A stretch of 64,000 bases of DNA. Source: Cellulosimicrobium cellulans (GTDB lineage: Bacteria > Actinomycetota > Actinomycetes > Actinomycetales > Cellulomonadaceae). Below are positions 54,353-63,800 of this stretch, in pieces. Numbering within the stretch: the first letter of the stretch is position 1; each line of letters begins with the position of its first letter. Under the pieces are notes generated by a model, which saw nothing but the letters and a program-made list of their open reading frames with translations, was not told the origin of the DNA and made no database searches. The stretch covers positions 62,001 to 126,000 of the forward strand of contig NZ_JAFGYF010000002.1 of NCBI RefSeq assembly GCF_016921195.1, written 5' to 3'. The translations under genes and the position numbers were made by a program.

Positions 54353-56623
54353 ATGACGTTGCCCGACGCCCCCGTGACCGCCGACCCGACCACCGACCCG
54401 ACCGCTGATGCGGATCCGTGGCCCGCGCCGTTCTTCGCCCTGCCCGCCCGGCTGGCCGCGAAGGCCGACCCGGGGCTCGTCGATGCCGACGAGCGGCACT
54501 TCGCCGCCATCGCGGCGAGCCTCGAGCGCTCCGTCGCAGACCTCGCGCGGCGCCTCGACGCGGCGCGCCGGGCGCCGGGCGGGAGCGGGACCGAGGCGCT
54601 CGAGCGCGACCAGGAGATCCACCGGCTCAGCGGGCGGCTGCGGCTGCTCCAGCGCTACGGCGTCGACCTGTGCCTGGGCCGCATGACGTTCGCCGACGGG
54701 TCCGACCCCGTGTACGTCGGACGCGTGGGCCTCACGGACACGGCCGAGGAGCGGCTGCTCGTCGACTGGCGCTCGCCCGTCGCGGAGCCGTACTTCGCCG
54801 CGACCCCCGCGCACCCGCTCGGTCTCGCGGCGCGGCGCCGGTACCGGTGGACGCGCGGTCGCGTCACGGACTACTGGGACGAGGAGCTCGTGCCCGACGG
54901 CGCCGGGTCGAGCGCGGCGCTCGACGACCAGTCGGCGTTCGTCGCGAGCCTCGGCGCGAGCAGGTCCCCGCGGATGCGCGACGTGCTCGGCACGATCCAG
55001 GCCGACCAGGACGCGATCGTCCGGGCGGGCTCGCGTGGCGCGCTCGTCGTGGACGGCGGCCCCGGGACGGGCAAGACCGTCGTGGCGCTGCACCGCGCCG
55101 CCTACCTGCTCTACGCCGACCCGCACGTGGGTGGCGGGCACGGGGGAGTGCTCGTCGTCGGGCCCAGCCGTCCCTACCTCGCGTACGTGGCCGACGTGCT
55201 GCCCGGTCTCGGCGAGGAGGGCGTGCAGACGTGCACGCTGCGCGACCTCGTCCCCGAGGGCGCGACGGCGCGCGAGGAGGCCGACCCCGAGGTGGCCCGG
55301 CTCAAGGCGTCCGTCGAGCTCGTCGCCGCGATCGAACCGGCCGTGCGGTTCTCCGAGCGCCCGCCCACCGAGGGCATGGAGGTCGAGACGCCGTGGGTGG
55401 ACGTCTGGCTCTCCACCGCCGACTGGGCGGAGGCGTTCGAGTCCGTGGACCCGGGCACCCCGCACAACGAGGCGCGCGACGAGGTGTGGGGCGCGCTCGT
55501 GGAGATCCTGGTGGACAAGGCGTGCGGGGGAGCCGCGGAGGACGCCGTGGACCTCGACGCCGACGACGTGCGCCGTGCCCTGCGGAGCCACCGCGCGCTC
55601 GGCGCCGCGTTCGACCGCGCGTGGCCCCTCGTCGAGCCGACCGACCTCGTGGCCGACCTGTGGTCCGTGCCCGCCTACCTGCGCCTGTGCGCGCCGTCGC
55701 TCACGCCCGAGCAGGTGCGCATGCTCCAGCGCGAGGATGCGCACGCCTGGACGACGGCGGACCTGCCGCTGCTCGACGCCGCGCGCCGTCGCCTCGGCGA
55801 CCCGGAGGCGTCGCGCCGGCGCCGGCGCAACGAGGCCGCCGCGGCGTCGGAGCGAGCCCGCATGGACGACGTCGTCGACCACCTCGTCGCGACCGACGAC
55901 AGCGAGCTCGGGGTCATGCAGATGCTGCGGGGGCAGGACCTGCGCGACGCGCTCGTCGACGACGGTGCGCTCGTCGTCGCGACGCCCGACCGCCTCGCGG
56001 GGCCGTTCGCGCACGTCGTCGTGGACGAGGCGCAGGAGCTCACCGACGCCGAGTGGCAGATGGTGCTGAGCCGCTGCCCCTCGCGCAGCGTCACGGTCGT
56101 CGGGGACCGGGCCCAGGCGCGTCACGGGTTCGCGGAGGGCTGGCGCGAGCGGCTCGCGCGCGTGGGCTTCGACCGGGTCGCGGAGGCGTCGCTGAGCGTC
56201 AACTACCGCACGCCGCGGGAGATCATGGCCGAGGCGGAGCCCGTCGTCCGCGCCGCGCTCCCGGACGCGAACGTCCCGACGTCGGTGCGCAGCACGGGCG
56301 TGCCCGTCGCCCGCGGGGCGGTCGCGGACCTCGACAAGATCCTCGACGCGTGGCTCGCCGAGCACGCGGACGGCACGGCGTGCGTGATCGGCGCCGCCGG
56401 GCCGTCCGAGGCGTCCGGCGGAGGACCGGACGGCGGGGTCGGCGACGAGGGCGAGAGGACCACGCGGGTGCGGTGGCTCACGCCCGAGACGGCGAAGGGC
56501 CTCGAGTTCGACCTCGTCGTGCTCGTCGAGCCGCACGCGTTCGGCGACGGCGTCCAGGGGGCCGTGGACCGCTACGTCGCGATGACGCGCGCGACGCAGC
56601 GGCTCGTCGTGCTCGAGGGCTGA
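54353..56623 (+). CDS. helR: HelR, RNA polymerase recycling ATPase (HelD family)
   Basis: A 756-residue superfamily-1 ATPase. The N-terminal coiled region (about 25-115) with LERDQEIHRLSGRL would enter the polymerase channels; then VDWRSPVAEPYFAATPAHP and GRVTDYWDEE, characteristic of actinobacterial HelR. Walker A is GGPGTGKTVVALHRAAYLL near 235, DEAQEL near 557, YRTPREIM near 622 and YVAMTRATQRL near the end. HelR removes stalled or rifamycin-bound RNA polymerase from DNA and confers rifamycin tolerance. ATG 54353 has GGAG upstream; GTG 54299 is an in-frame alternative. The RAE-like site supports HelR over plain HelD. Confidence 0.93.
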   Translation: MTLPDAPVTADPTTDPTADADPWPAPFFALPARLAAKADPGLVDADERHFAAIAASLERSVADLARRLDAARRAPGGSGTEALERDQEIHRLSGRLRLLQRYGVDLCLGRMTFADGSDPVYVGRVGLTDTAEERLLVDWRSPVAEPYFAATPAHPLGLAARRRYRWTRGRVTDYWDEELVPDGAGSSAALDDQSAFVASLGASRSPRMRDVLGTIQADQDAIVRAGSRGALVVDGGPGTGKTVVALHRAAYLLYADPHVGGGHGGVLVVGPSRPYLAYVADVLPGLGEEGVQTCTLRDLVPEGATAREEADPEVARLKASVELVAAIEPAVRFSERPPTEGMEVETPWVDVWLSTADWAEAFESVDPGTPHNEARDEVWGALVEILVDKACGGAAEDAVDLDADDVRRALRSHRALGAAFDRAWPLVEPTDLVADLWSVPAYLRLCAPSLTPEQVRMLQREDAHAWTTADLPLLDAARRRLGDPEASRRRRRNEAAAASERARMDDVVDHLVATDDSELGVMQMLRGQDLRDALVDDGALVVATPDRLAGPFAHVVVDEAQELTDAEWQMVLSRCPSRSVTVVGDRAQARHGFAEGWRERLARVGFDRVAEASLSVNYRTPREIMAEAEPVVRAALPDANVPTSVRSTGVPVARGAVADLDKILDAWLAEHADGTACVIGAAGPSEASGGGPDGGVGDEGERTTRVRWLTPETAKGLEFDLVVLVEPHAFGDGVQGAVDRYVAMTRATQRLVVLEG

Positions 56624-56635
56624 GCGCAGGCCCGG

Positions 56636-57217
56636 TCAGGCGACGGGGACCGCGAGGTCCTCGACGACCTCGACGCCGGGCAGGCGGCCCAGCAGGTCGC
56701 CGGGGAGCAGCAGCTTCGATCGCCGCACCCCGCTGCCGATCAGCGCGAGCGCGCCGTCGGTCACGACGCGCGCGTCCACGAGCACCCGCCACGCCTCAGG
56801 CAGGCCGACGGGCGTGATGCCGCCGTACTCCATGCCGGACTCGGCCGTCGCGCGGTCGGTCGGCAGGAACGACGCCTTGCGCACGTCGAGCAGCTTGCGG
56901 ACGCGCGTGTTGACGTCGGCGCGCGTGTGCGCGCGCACCACGGCGGCGGCGATCCGCTCGTCGCCGGCCCGCGCGCCGCCCACGACGACGCAGTTGGCCG
57001 ACGCCTCGACGGGCAGGTCGAACGCGGCGTTGAGCGTCGCGGTGTCCGCGAGGTCGGGGTCGATCTCCGTCACGGCGACGAGCGCCGCGACGTCCGGGTC
57101 GGCCTCGGCCCAGCGGCGCAGCGCGTCGGCGGTCACGGGGGCGACGAGATCGAGGTGGTCGAGCGCCGGCTCCCAGGTGAGCGAGCCGAGCGTGGGCAGG
57201 GTCGTGCGGGCGTCCAT
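56636..57217 (-). CDS. YbaK/ProX-type aminoacyl-tRNA deacylase
   Basis: A 193-residue protein matching YbaK/EbsC-fold trans-editing deacylases. SANCVVVGGARAGDERIAAAVV and the Lys in VRKASFLPTDRATAESGMEYGG sit where the catalytic region lies, followed by GGITPVGLP. These enzymes hydrolyse misacylated tRNA such as Cys-tRNA(Pro). Which amino acid is edited is not clear. It converges with HelR, stops 13 bases apart. A weak GAAGGA precedes ATG 57217. Confidence 0.88.
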   Translation of the reverse strand: MDARTTLPTLGSLTWEPALDHLDLVAPVTADALRRWAEADPDVAALVAVTEIDPDLADTATLNAAFDLPVEASANCVVVGGARAGDERIAAAVVRAHTRADVNTRVRKLLDVRKASFLPTDRATAESGMEYGGITPVGLPEAWRVLVDARVVTDGALALIGSGVRRSKLLLPGDLLGRLPGVEVVEDLAVPVA

Positions 57218-57271
57218 GGGTCCTTCGGCGGTCGGTGGGTGCGGTCGGTGAGTGCGCGAGCGGCGTTCGTG

Positions 57272-57832
57272 TCAGTCCGCGACGCGGTACGTGACCGTGA
57301 GCGTCGCACGGGCCAGCGTACGGAACAAGGCGTTGAAGGCGACGGCGGTCGGTGTCGCGTCCGGGCCGAGGCCGGCGGCGTCGGCGAGGGAGTCGACGTC
57401 GAGCGCGTGCACGGCGAACACGTAGCGGTGCGCGCGGTCCCCGGCGGGCGGCGCGGCGCCCGTGTAGCCGGGCGCGCCGCCGTCGTGCCGGACCTGGAAC
57501 GCGCCGGCGGGCAGCCCGGAGCCGTCCGCCGCCCCGGCGCCGGCCGGCAGGGACGTCACGGACGAGGGGACGTCGGCGACGGTCCAGTGCCAGAACCCCG
57601 CGGGCGTCGGGGCGTCGGGGTCGAAGCAGCTCACGACGAACGAGCGCGTGCCCTCCGGGAAGCCTGACCATGCGAGGGCCGGGGAGCGGTCCTCGCCCTC
57701 GGCGGCGAACGCTCGGGGGAGCGGCTCGCCGTCGGAGAGGTCGCTGCTCGTGAGCGTGAAGGACGGCACGGCGGGCAGGAGGGAGTAGGGGTCGGGAGCC
57801 GGAGGTCGGGAGTCGAGGTTCACGTCGGCCAT
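57272..57832 (-). CDS. YbhB/YbcL-type phosphatidylethanolamine-binding protein
   Basis: A 186-residue PEBP-fold protein with [20 protein letters not shown] and [19 protein letters not shown], the ligand-pocket motifs including the conserved Asp-Pro-Asp and His. Bacterial members bind anionic ligands; the role is unclear. A C-terminal [10 protein letters not shown] matches the family. ATG 57832 was chosen over the longer reading since it starts close to the conserved fold and follows a GATAGG hexamer. It diverges from the imuA operon. Confidence 0.92.
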   Translation of the reverse strand: MADVNLDSRPPAPDPYSLLPAVPSFTLTSSDLSDGEPLPRAFAAEGEDRSPALAWSGFPEGTRSFVVSCFDPDAPTPAGFWHWTVADVPSSVTSLPAGAGAADGSGLPAGAFQVRHDGGAPGYTGAAPPAGDRAHRYVFAVHALDVDSLADAAGLGPDATPTAVAFNALFRTLARATLTVTYRVAD

Positions 57833-57978
57833 GGGCCTATCGTGCCGAACCGGTCGCACCGTGGCACGTCCGCCGGTTCAGGTTCAGGTGGAGGTCGAAG
57901 GTCAGGACGAACCTTCGAGGAGAGGTCGAGGGTTCATCGGGGCATCCGGGACGAAGCCGACGGCTCTCACCTGCGGAG

Positions 57979-58007
57979 TTGACACCCCGCGACCGTGGTC
58001 GAACACT
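57979..58007 (+). promoter_or_regulatory. Promoter of the imuA-imuB-dnaE2 operon
   Basis: A perfect TTGACA -35 (57979-57984), 17-base spacer and AACACT -10 (58002-58007). The expected start is near 58014, at the edge of the LexA box, so repression would be by direct occlusion. Confidence 0.7.
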
Positions 58008-58019
58008 GGAAGTGTTCGA
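57999..58019. repeat. Second palindrome overlapping the -10 and LexA box
   Basis: TCGAACACT (57999-58007) and AGTGTTCGA (58011-58019) are perfect inverted repeats around GGA. The right arm shares TCGA with the LexA box at 58016-58031, making two overlapping palindromes across the promoter. Confidence 0.8.
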
Positions 58020-58031
58020 ACGTCTGTTCGA
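58016..58031. promoter_or_regulatory. LexA (SOS) box
   Basis: TCGAACGTCTGTTCGA is a perfect TCGAAC-N4-GTTCGA site, the actinobacterial LexA-binding consensus. It lies 80 bases upstream of imuA, right after the promoter -10, placing the mutasome under DNA-damage control. Confidence 0.95.
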
Positions 58032-58111
58032 ACAGCGGTGGGTGCAGAACGACGCCCACGACAGCCGACGCGCGGCGCGCGTCCCGTCCAGCAGCATCCC
58101 CGGGAGGCGAG

Positions 58112-59137
58112 ATGACCCTTCTCGCCGACCCCGCCGAGCGGGCGGGCGCGGCCGGCCCGGCGACGGGCGCCGCCGCCGACAAGGCCGAGCGAGCCCGCGC
58201 GGTCCTGCGCCGTGCGGAGGAGCGTACGGGCGTCCGCCGACACCGCGCGGTCGTCGCCCCTGCGGTCCCGGCAGCGCCGACCGCCGTCCCGCGCGCCGGC
58301 GCCGTCCCGCTCACCGACGTCCTCCCCACCGACGTCCCGCTCGTCGACGTCTCCTCGCCGGCGATCGCCCGGCCGACCTCTGTCGCGCCGGCCGAGCGCC
58401 CGGCGCGCGCCCGCGGCCGCCACGGCGCGGTGCGGGACACGAGCCCGGACGCGATCCCGGACGAGCGGGCGTGGCCGGTGCACGACGCGCTCGCGCCGCT
58501 CCTCCCGCTCGGTGCCCTGCAGCGCGGCACCGTGCTCGCGGTGCGCGGCTCGACGAGCCTCCTGCTCGCGCTCGTCGCGCGGCCGTCGCGGGCCGGGGCG
58601 TGGACCGCCGCCGTCGGGTTCCCCGCGGTCGGGCTGCTCGCGGCCGCCGACGTCGGCGCGGACCTCGACCGCGTCGTCCTCGTCCCGCGACCGGGACCGG
58701 ACGCGGCGCTCGCGATCTCGGCGCTCGTCGACGGCCTGGACGTCGTGGTCGTGGGGCCCGACGCCGCCCTCACCGACACCGACCGCAGGCGCCTCGCCGC
58801 CCGGGCGCGCGAGCGCGGCGCCCTGCTCGTCGCCGCGGGGGAGTGGCCGGGCGCGCACGTCGCGCTCACGGTGACGGGCGGCGGCTGGTCCGGCGCGGAC
58901 CGCGGGGCGGGCTGGCTGCGCCGCCGCACCCTCGCCGTCGAGCGCGCGGGCCGCGGGGGCGCCGCGCGCCCCGTGCGGGTCGAGGTCGAGCTCCCGCTCG
59001 CCCACGAGGACTGGCCGGCGTTCCTCACCGAGCCCGCGCAGGTGAGCGCGGGGGACGTGCAGTCCGTCGGCTCCCGCGACGACGAATACCCCGCGCTCGG
59101 CGAGCAGGGTGGTCCCGGGCTGAGGCTCGTCGGATGA
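58112..59137 (+). CDS. imuA: ImuA-like component of the mutasome
   Basis: A 341-residue protein with a polar Ala/Pro-rich N-terminal third and a RecA-like core (about 130-290) with ALQRGTVLAVRGSTSLLLAL at the place of a P-loop, which is degenerate. It resembles the actinobacterial ImuA' that works with ImuB and DnaE2 in mutagenic repair. GGGAGG precedes ATG 58112. The LexA box upstream and ATGA overlap with imuB support the call, as the family is poorly conserved. Confidence 0.85.
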   Translation: MTLLADPAERAGAAGPATGAAADKAERARAVLRRAEERTGVRRHRAVVAPAVPAAPTAVPRAGAVPLTDVLPTDVPLVDVSSPAIARPTSVAPAERPARARGRHGAVRDTSPDAIPDERAWPVHDALAPLLPLGALQRGTVLAVRGSTSLLLALVARPSRAGAWTAAVGFPAVGLLAAADVGADLDRVVLVPRPGPDAALAISALVDGLDVVVVGPDAALTDTDRRRLAARARERGALLVAAGEWPGAHVALTVTGGGWSGADRGAGWLRRRTLAVERAGRGGAARPVRVEVELPLAHEDWPAFLTEPAQVSAGDVQSVGSRDDEYPALGEQGGPGLRLVG

Positions 59138-60861
59138 GCACGAGCCCGACCCGCACGGCGGCCCTGTGGGTGCCGGACTGGCCGGTGCTCGCGGCGATGG
59201 CGGTGCGCGACGTCCCCGCGCACGTCCCCGCAGCGACGCACGACGGCCGCCGCGTCGTCGCCGTCTCCGCGACCGCGCGCGCCCAGGGCGTGCGCCGGGG
59301 CATGCGCCGCCGCCGGGCCCGCGAGTGCTGCCCGGAGCTCGAGCTGCTCGACGTCGACGACGCGCGCGACGCCCGCGAGTTCGAGCCCGTCGCGCTCGCG
59401 GCCGAGACCGTCGTCGCGGGGCTGGAGATCACCCGGCCTGGCCTGCTGCTCCTGCCCGCCACCGGGGCGAGCCGGTACCACGGGTCCGACGCCGCGCTCG
59501 CGGAGGCGCTCGTCGCGCGCGTCGCCGAGCGCACCGGCCACGAGAGCCAGGTGGGTGTCGCCGACGGCATCCTCGCCGCCGTGCTCGCCGCGCGGGACGC
59601 CGCCGTCGTCCCGCCCGGCCGCTCCGCCGCGTTCCTCGCGCCCCGGCCGGCGCGCGACCTCGTGCACGTCACCGCCCGCCCGGACGCCGCCGTCGCGGTC
59701 GACGAGCTCGTGGACCTCCTGGGCCGGCTCGGCGTGCGCACCCTCGGGGCGCTCGCGGCCCTGCCGCCCGCGACCGTCGAGGGACGCTTCGGCGACCTCG
59801 GCGCGTGGGCGCACCGGCTCGCGCGCGGCGAGGACCTGCGCCCGCCCGCGCGGCGCCGCGTCGAGCCCGACGTCGCGGTGAGCGCCGAGCTCGACCCGCC
59901 CGCCGAGCGCGTCGACGTCGCGACCTTCGCCGCGCGCCGGCTCTCCGAGGACCTGCACGACCAGCTCGTCGCGCGCTCGCTCGTCGCCGGGCGCCTGCGC
60001 ATCACGGCGCGGACCGTCGAGGGCGACGACCTCGAGCGCACCTGGCGGCTCGACGGGCCGGGCGCGATGAGCCCGGCGCGCCTCACGGACAAGGTCCGGT
60101 GGCAGCTCGAGGGCTGGCTCACCACGACCAGCGTCCGCGCCGCCCGCGCGGCCCGGACCGCGCGCGGTGGCAGGCGGGGTGGCGAGCGCGGCGGCTCGCC
60201 CGGCGGGGCCGACGTCGTGCCGGACGCCGCACCCCTGGCCCGCCTGTCCCTCACGGCCGAGGAGGTCGTCCCCGCGGGGGCGGAGCAGCCGCGCCTGTGG
60301 GGCGCGTCGAGCGGCGAGGACGCGCGCGCCCACCGCGCGCTCGGGCGCGTGCAGGGCATCCTCGGCGGCGACGCCGTCCTGCGCGTCGAGGTCCAGGGCG
60401 GCCGCGACGCGACCGACCGTGTGCACCTCGTGCCGTTCGGGGAGGACGTCGCGCGCCCGCGCGACCCGGCCCTGCCGTGGCCCGGCGCGCTCCCGAGCCC
60501 CGCTCCCGCGGTCGTGCCCGTCGAGCCGCAGGACGTGGTCGTGCTCGACGACGCCGGGCGGCCGGTCGTCGTCGACGCGCGCCTCGCGATGAGCGGCGAG
60601 CCCGCGACCGTGCGGTGGCCGGCCCCCGCGCCGGAGGAGGGTCCGCGCCGCGCGGCGGCACCCCGGGGCGAGGCGGCGCTGCCCGGGCCGGGGTCCGCGC
60701 GCGCCGTCGTGGACTGGGCCGGGCCGTGGCCGCTCGCCGAGCGCTGGTGGACGCCCGCGCCCCGGCGCCGCGTGCACGTCCAGGTCCTGCTCGACGACGG
60801 TCGCGGCCTGCTCCTCGCGAGCGCGAGCGGGCGGTGGACCGTGGAGGGCCTGTATGACTGA
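59134..60861 (+). CDS. imuB: ImuB, Y-family polymerase-like mutasome adaptor
   Basis: A 575-residue Y-family protein. LWVPDWPVLAA replaces the catalytic Asp-rich first motif of active Y polymerases, as expected for ImuB, which lacks polymerase activity and links DnaE2 to the sliding clamp. The helix-hairpin-helix region has LLGRLGVRTLGALAALPP near 190-207. The C-terminal half (about 340-575) is Pro/Ala/Gly-rich; a beta-clamp motif is not obvious. ATG 59134 overlaps the imuA stop (ATGA), and the imuB end overlaps dnaE2 by eight bases. Confidence 0.93.
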   Translation: MSTSPTRTAALWVPDWPVLAAMAVRDVPAHVPAATHDGRRVVAVSATARAQGVRRGMRRRRARECCPELELLDVDDARDAREFEPVALAAETVVAGLEITRPGLLLLPATGASRYHGSDAALAEALVARVAERTGHESQVGVADGILAAVLAARDAAVVPPGRSAAFLAPRPARDLVHVTARPDAAVAVDELVDLLGRLGVRTLGALAALPPATVEGRFGDLGAWAHRLARGEDLRPPARRRVEPDVAVSAELDPPAERVDVATFAARRLSEDLHDQLVARSLVAGRLRITARTVEGDDLERTWRLDGPGAMSPARLTDKVRWQLEGWLTTTSVRAARAARTARGGRRGGERGGSPGGADVVPDAAPLARLSLTAEEVVPAGAEQPRLWGASSGEDARAHRALGRVQGILGGDAVLRVEVQGGRDATDRVHLVPFGEDVARPRDPALPWPGALPSPAPAVVPVEPQDVVVLDDAGRPVVVDARLAMSGEPATVRWPAPAPEEGPRRAAAPRGEAALPGPGSARAVVDWAGPWPLAERWWTPAPRRRVHVQVLLDDGRGLLLASASGRWTVEGLYD

Positions 60862-63800
60862 CCGGACCACCGGCCCGCGCTACGCCGAGCTGCACGCGCA
60901 CTCCGCGTTCAGCTTCCTCGACGGCGCGTCCCACCCCGAGGAGCTCGCCGCCGAGGGCGCGCGGCTCGGGCTGTCGGCGCTCGCGATCACCGACCACGAC
61001 GGCCTGTACGGCGTCGTGCGCTTCGCCGAGGCCGCGCGCAAGGTCGGGCTCCCCACGGTCTTCGGTGCCGAGCTGCACCTGCCCGCGCCGACCGGGACCG
61101 GCGCGCCCGTGCTCGACCCGCCCACCGGCGTGCCCGACCCACGCTCGACCCACCTGCTCGTGCTCGCGCGCGGCACGCAGGGCTACCGCAACCTGTCGCG
61201 CGCGATCGCGACCGCGCACCTCGCGACGGGCACCAAGGGCGCCGCCGACTACCGCCTCGAGCAGCTCGCGGCGGAGGCCGCCGGGCAGTGGCTCGTCCTC
61301 ACCGGGTGCCGCAAGGGAGCGGTGCGGCGCGCGCTCGTCACGTCCGGGCGCGCCGCGGCCCGCCGCGAGCTCGACCGGCTCGTCGCCCTCTTCGGCGCCG
61401 ACAACGTGGCCGTCGAGATCACCACGACCGACGACCCGCGCGACGCCGACCTGCACGCGGCGCTCGCCGACCTCGCCGCCGACGCCCGGCTGCCGCTCGT
61501 CGCGACGACCGCCGCGCACTACGCGCACCCGCGCGACGCCGACCTCGCGGGGGCGCTCGCGGCCGTGCGCGCGCGCTCGTCGCTCGACGACCTCGACGGC
61601 TGGCTGCCCGGCGCCCCGACGGCCCACCTGCGCTCCGCGGCGGAGATGCTCGCGCGCCACCCCCGGCACCCGCAGGCCGTCGCGACCGCGGCCGCGCTGG
61701 GGGACGAGTGCGCGTTCGACCTGCACCTCGTCGCACCCGACCTGCCGCCCTACCCGGTACCGGACGGGCACACCGAGGCGACCTGGCTGCGCGAGCTCGT
61801 GCGGCGCGGCGGCGAGGACCGGTACGGGCCGCGCGGCCAGGAGAAGATCACGGGCGCGTGGGCGCAGATCGACCACGAGCTGCGCGTCATCGAGGACCTG
61901 CACTTCCCGGGGTACTTCCTCGTGGTCTACGACCTCGTCGAGTTCTGCCGGGTGAACGGCATCCTCGCGCAGGGCCGCGGGTCGGCCGCGAACTCCGCGG
62001 TCTGCTACGCGCTCGGCATCACGGCCGTCGACGCGGTGAAGCACGGCCTGCTGTTCGAGCGCTTCCTCGCGCCCGAGCGCGACGGCCCGCCGGACATCGA
62101 CATCGACATCGAGTCCGCGCGGCGCGAGGAGGTCATCCAGCACGTCTACGAGAAGTTCGGCCGCACGCACGCCGCGCAGGTCGCGAACGTCATCTCCTAC
62201 CGGCCCAAGTCTGCGGTGCGGGATGCGGCCCGGGCGCTCGGGTACGACGTCGGGCAGGCCGACGCGTGGAGCAAGTCCATCGAGCGGTGGGGGTCGCTGC
62301 GCGGCCCCGACCCGTCGTCGCCCGCGGCCGACCGCAAGGCCAAGGAGGTCGCCATCGCGACGAAGACCGCCGAGAAGGACGCCGAGAAGGCTCGCCTGTG
62401 GGGGTCGCGCGACGTGGGTTCGGCGGGGAGGGGGGTGGGATCGTCGCGCACCGGCACGTCCCGCGCCGCCGCCTCTCGCGACGAACGTCCGCACACCGGG
62501 CATCGTGGCGACTGGTCGCCCGACCTGAGCGGCCGGAGCGCGTGGCGACCGCGCGTCGTCGACCCGCTCGCGGTGGACGAGGGCGAGGTCCTGCGCGCGG
62601 ACGACACGCACGACGTCGTGCCCGCGCACCGGCCGCCGTCGGCCGCGCAGGAGGGGGAGATCCCCGAGGCGGTGCTCGACCTCGCCGACCGGATGTTCCG
62701 GCTCCCGCGGCACCTGGGCATCCACTCGGGCGGCATGGTCATGTGCGACCGCCCCGTCATCGAGGTGTGCCCCGTCGAGTGGGCGCGCATGGAGGGCCGC
62801 ACCGTCCTGCAGTGGGACAAGGAGGACTGCGCGGACGCCGGGCTCGTGAAGTTCGACCTCCTCGGCCTCGGGATGCTCACGGCGCTGCGCATCGGGTTCG
62901 ACCTCGTGGAACGGCACGAGGGCGGCCCGCGCCTCGCGCTGCACACGCTGCCCGAGGACGACCCGGCGGTGTACGACCTGCTGTGCGCGGCCGACACCGT
63001 CGGCGTGTTCCAGGTCGAGTCGCGCGCCCAGATGGCGACGCTGCCCCGGCTGCAGCCGCGGAACTTCTACGACATCGTCATCGAGGTCGCGCTCATCCGT
63101 CCCGGGCCGATCCAGGGTGGTTCCGTGCACCCGTACATCAACCGCGCGCGGGGGCGGGAGGAGGTGACGTTCCTCCACCCGCTGCTCAAGAAGTCGCTCG
63201 GCAAGACGAAGGGCGTGCCGCTGTTCCAGGAGCAGCTCATGCAGATGGCGATCGACGTCGCGGGCTTCTCCCCGAAGGAGTCCGACCAGCTCCGGCGCGC
63301 GATGGGGTCCAAGCGGTCCGTCGAGCGCATGGAGGAGCTGCGCGGGCGGCTCATGGACGGGATGCGCAAGAAGGGCGTCACCGACCCGGCCGTGCGCGAG
63401 GAGATCTACGACAAGCTCAAGGCGTTCGCGGACTTCGGGTTCCCCGAGTCGCACGCGTACTCGTTCGCGTTCCTCGTCTACGCGAGCTCGTGGCTCAAGG
63501 TGCACCACCCCGCCGCGTTCTACGCGGGGCTGCTCGCGGCGCAGCCCATGGGGTTCTACTCGCCCCAGTCTCTCGTGGCGGACGCGCGCCGCCACGGCGT
63601 CACCGTGCTGCGCCCCGACGTCAACGCGTCCGACGTCGAGGCGACGGTCGAGCGGCTGCCCGCCGACCATGCGGGTACCGACCGTCCCGGCGGCCGGACG
63701 GGCGACAGCCGCATGCTCGGCGGGGAGGTGCGGATCGACACCGCGTTCGGGCCGGAGCCCGACCTCGGGCTCGCGGTGCGGCTCGGGCTCGCGAGCGTGC

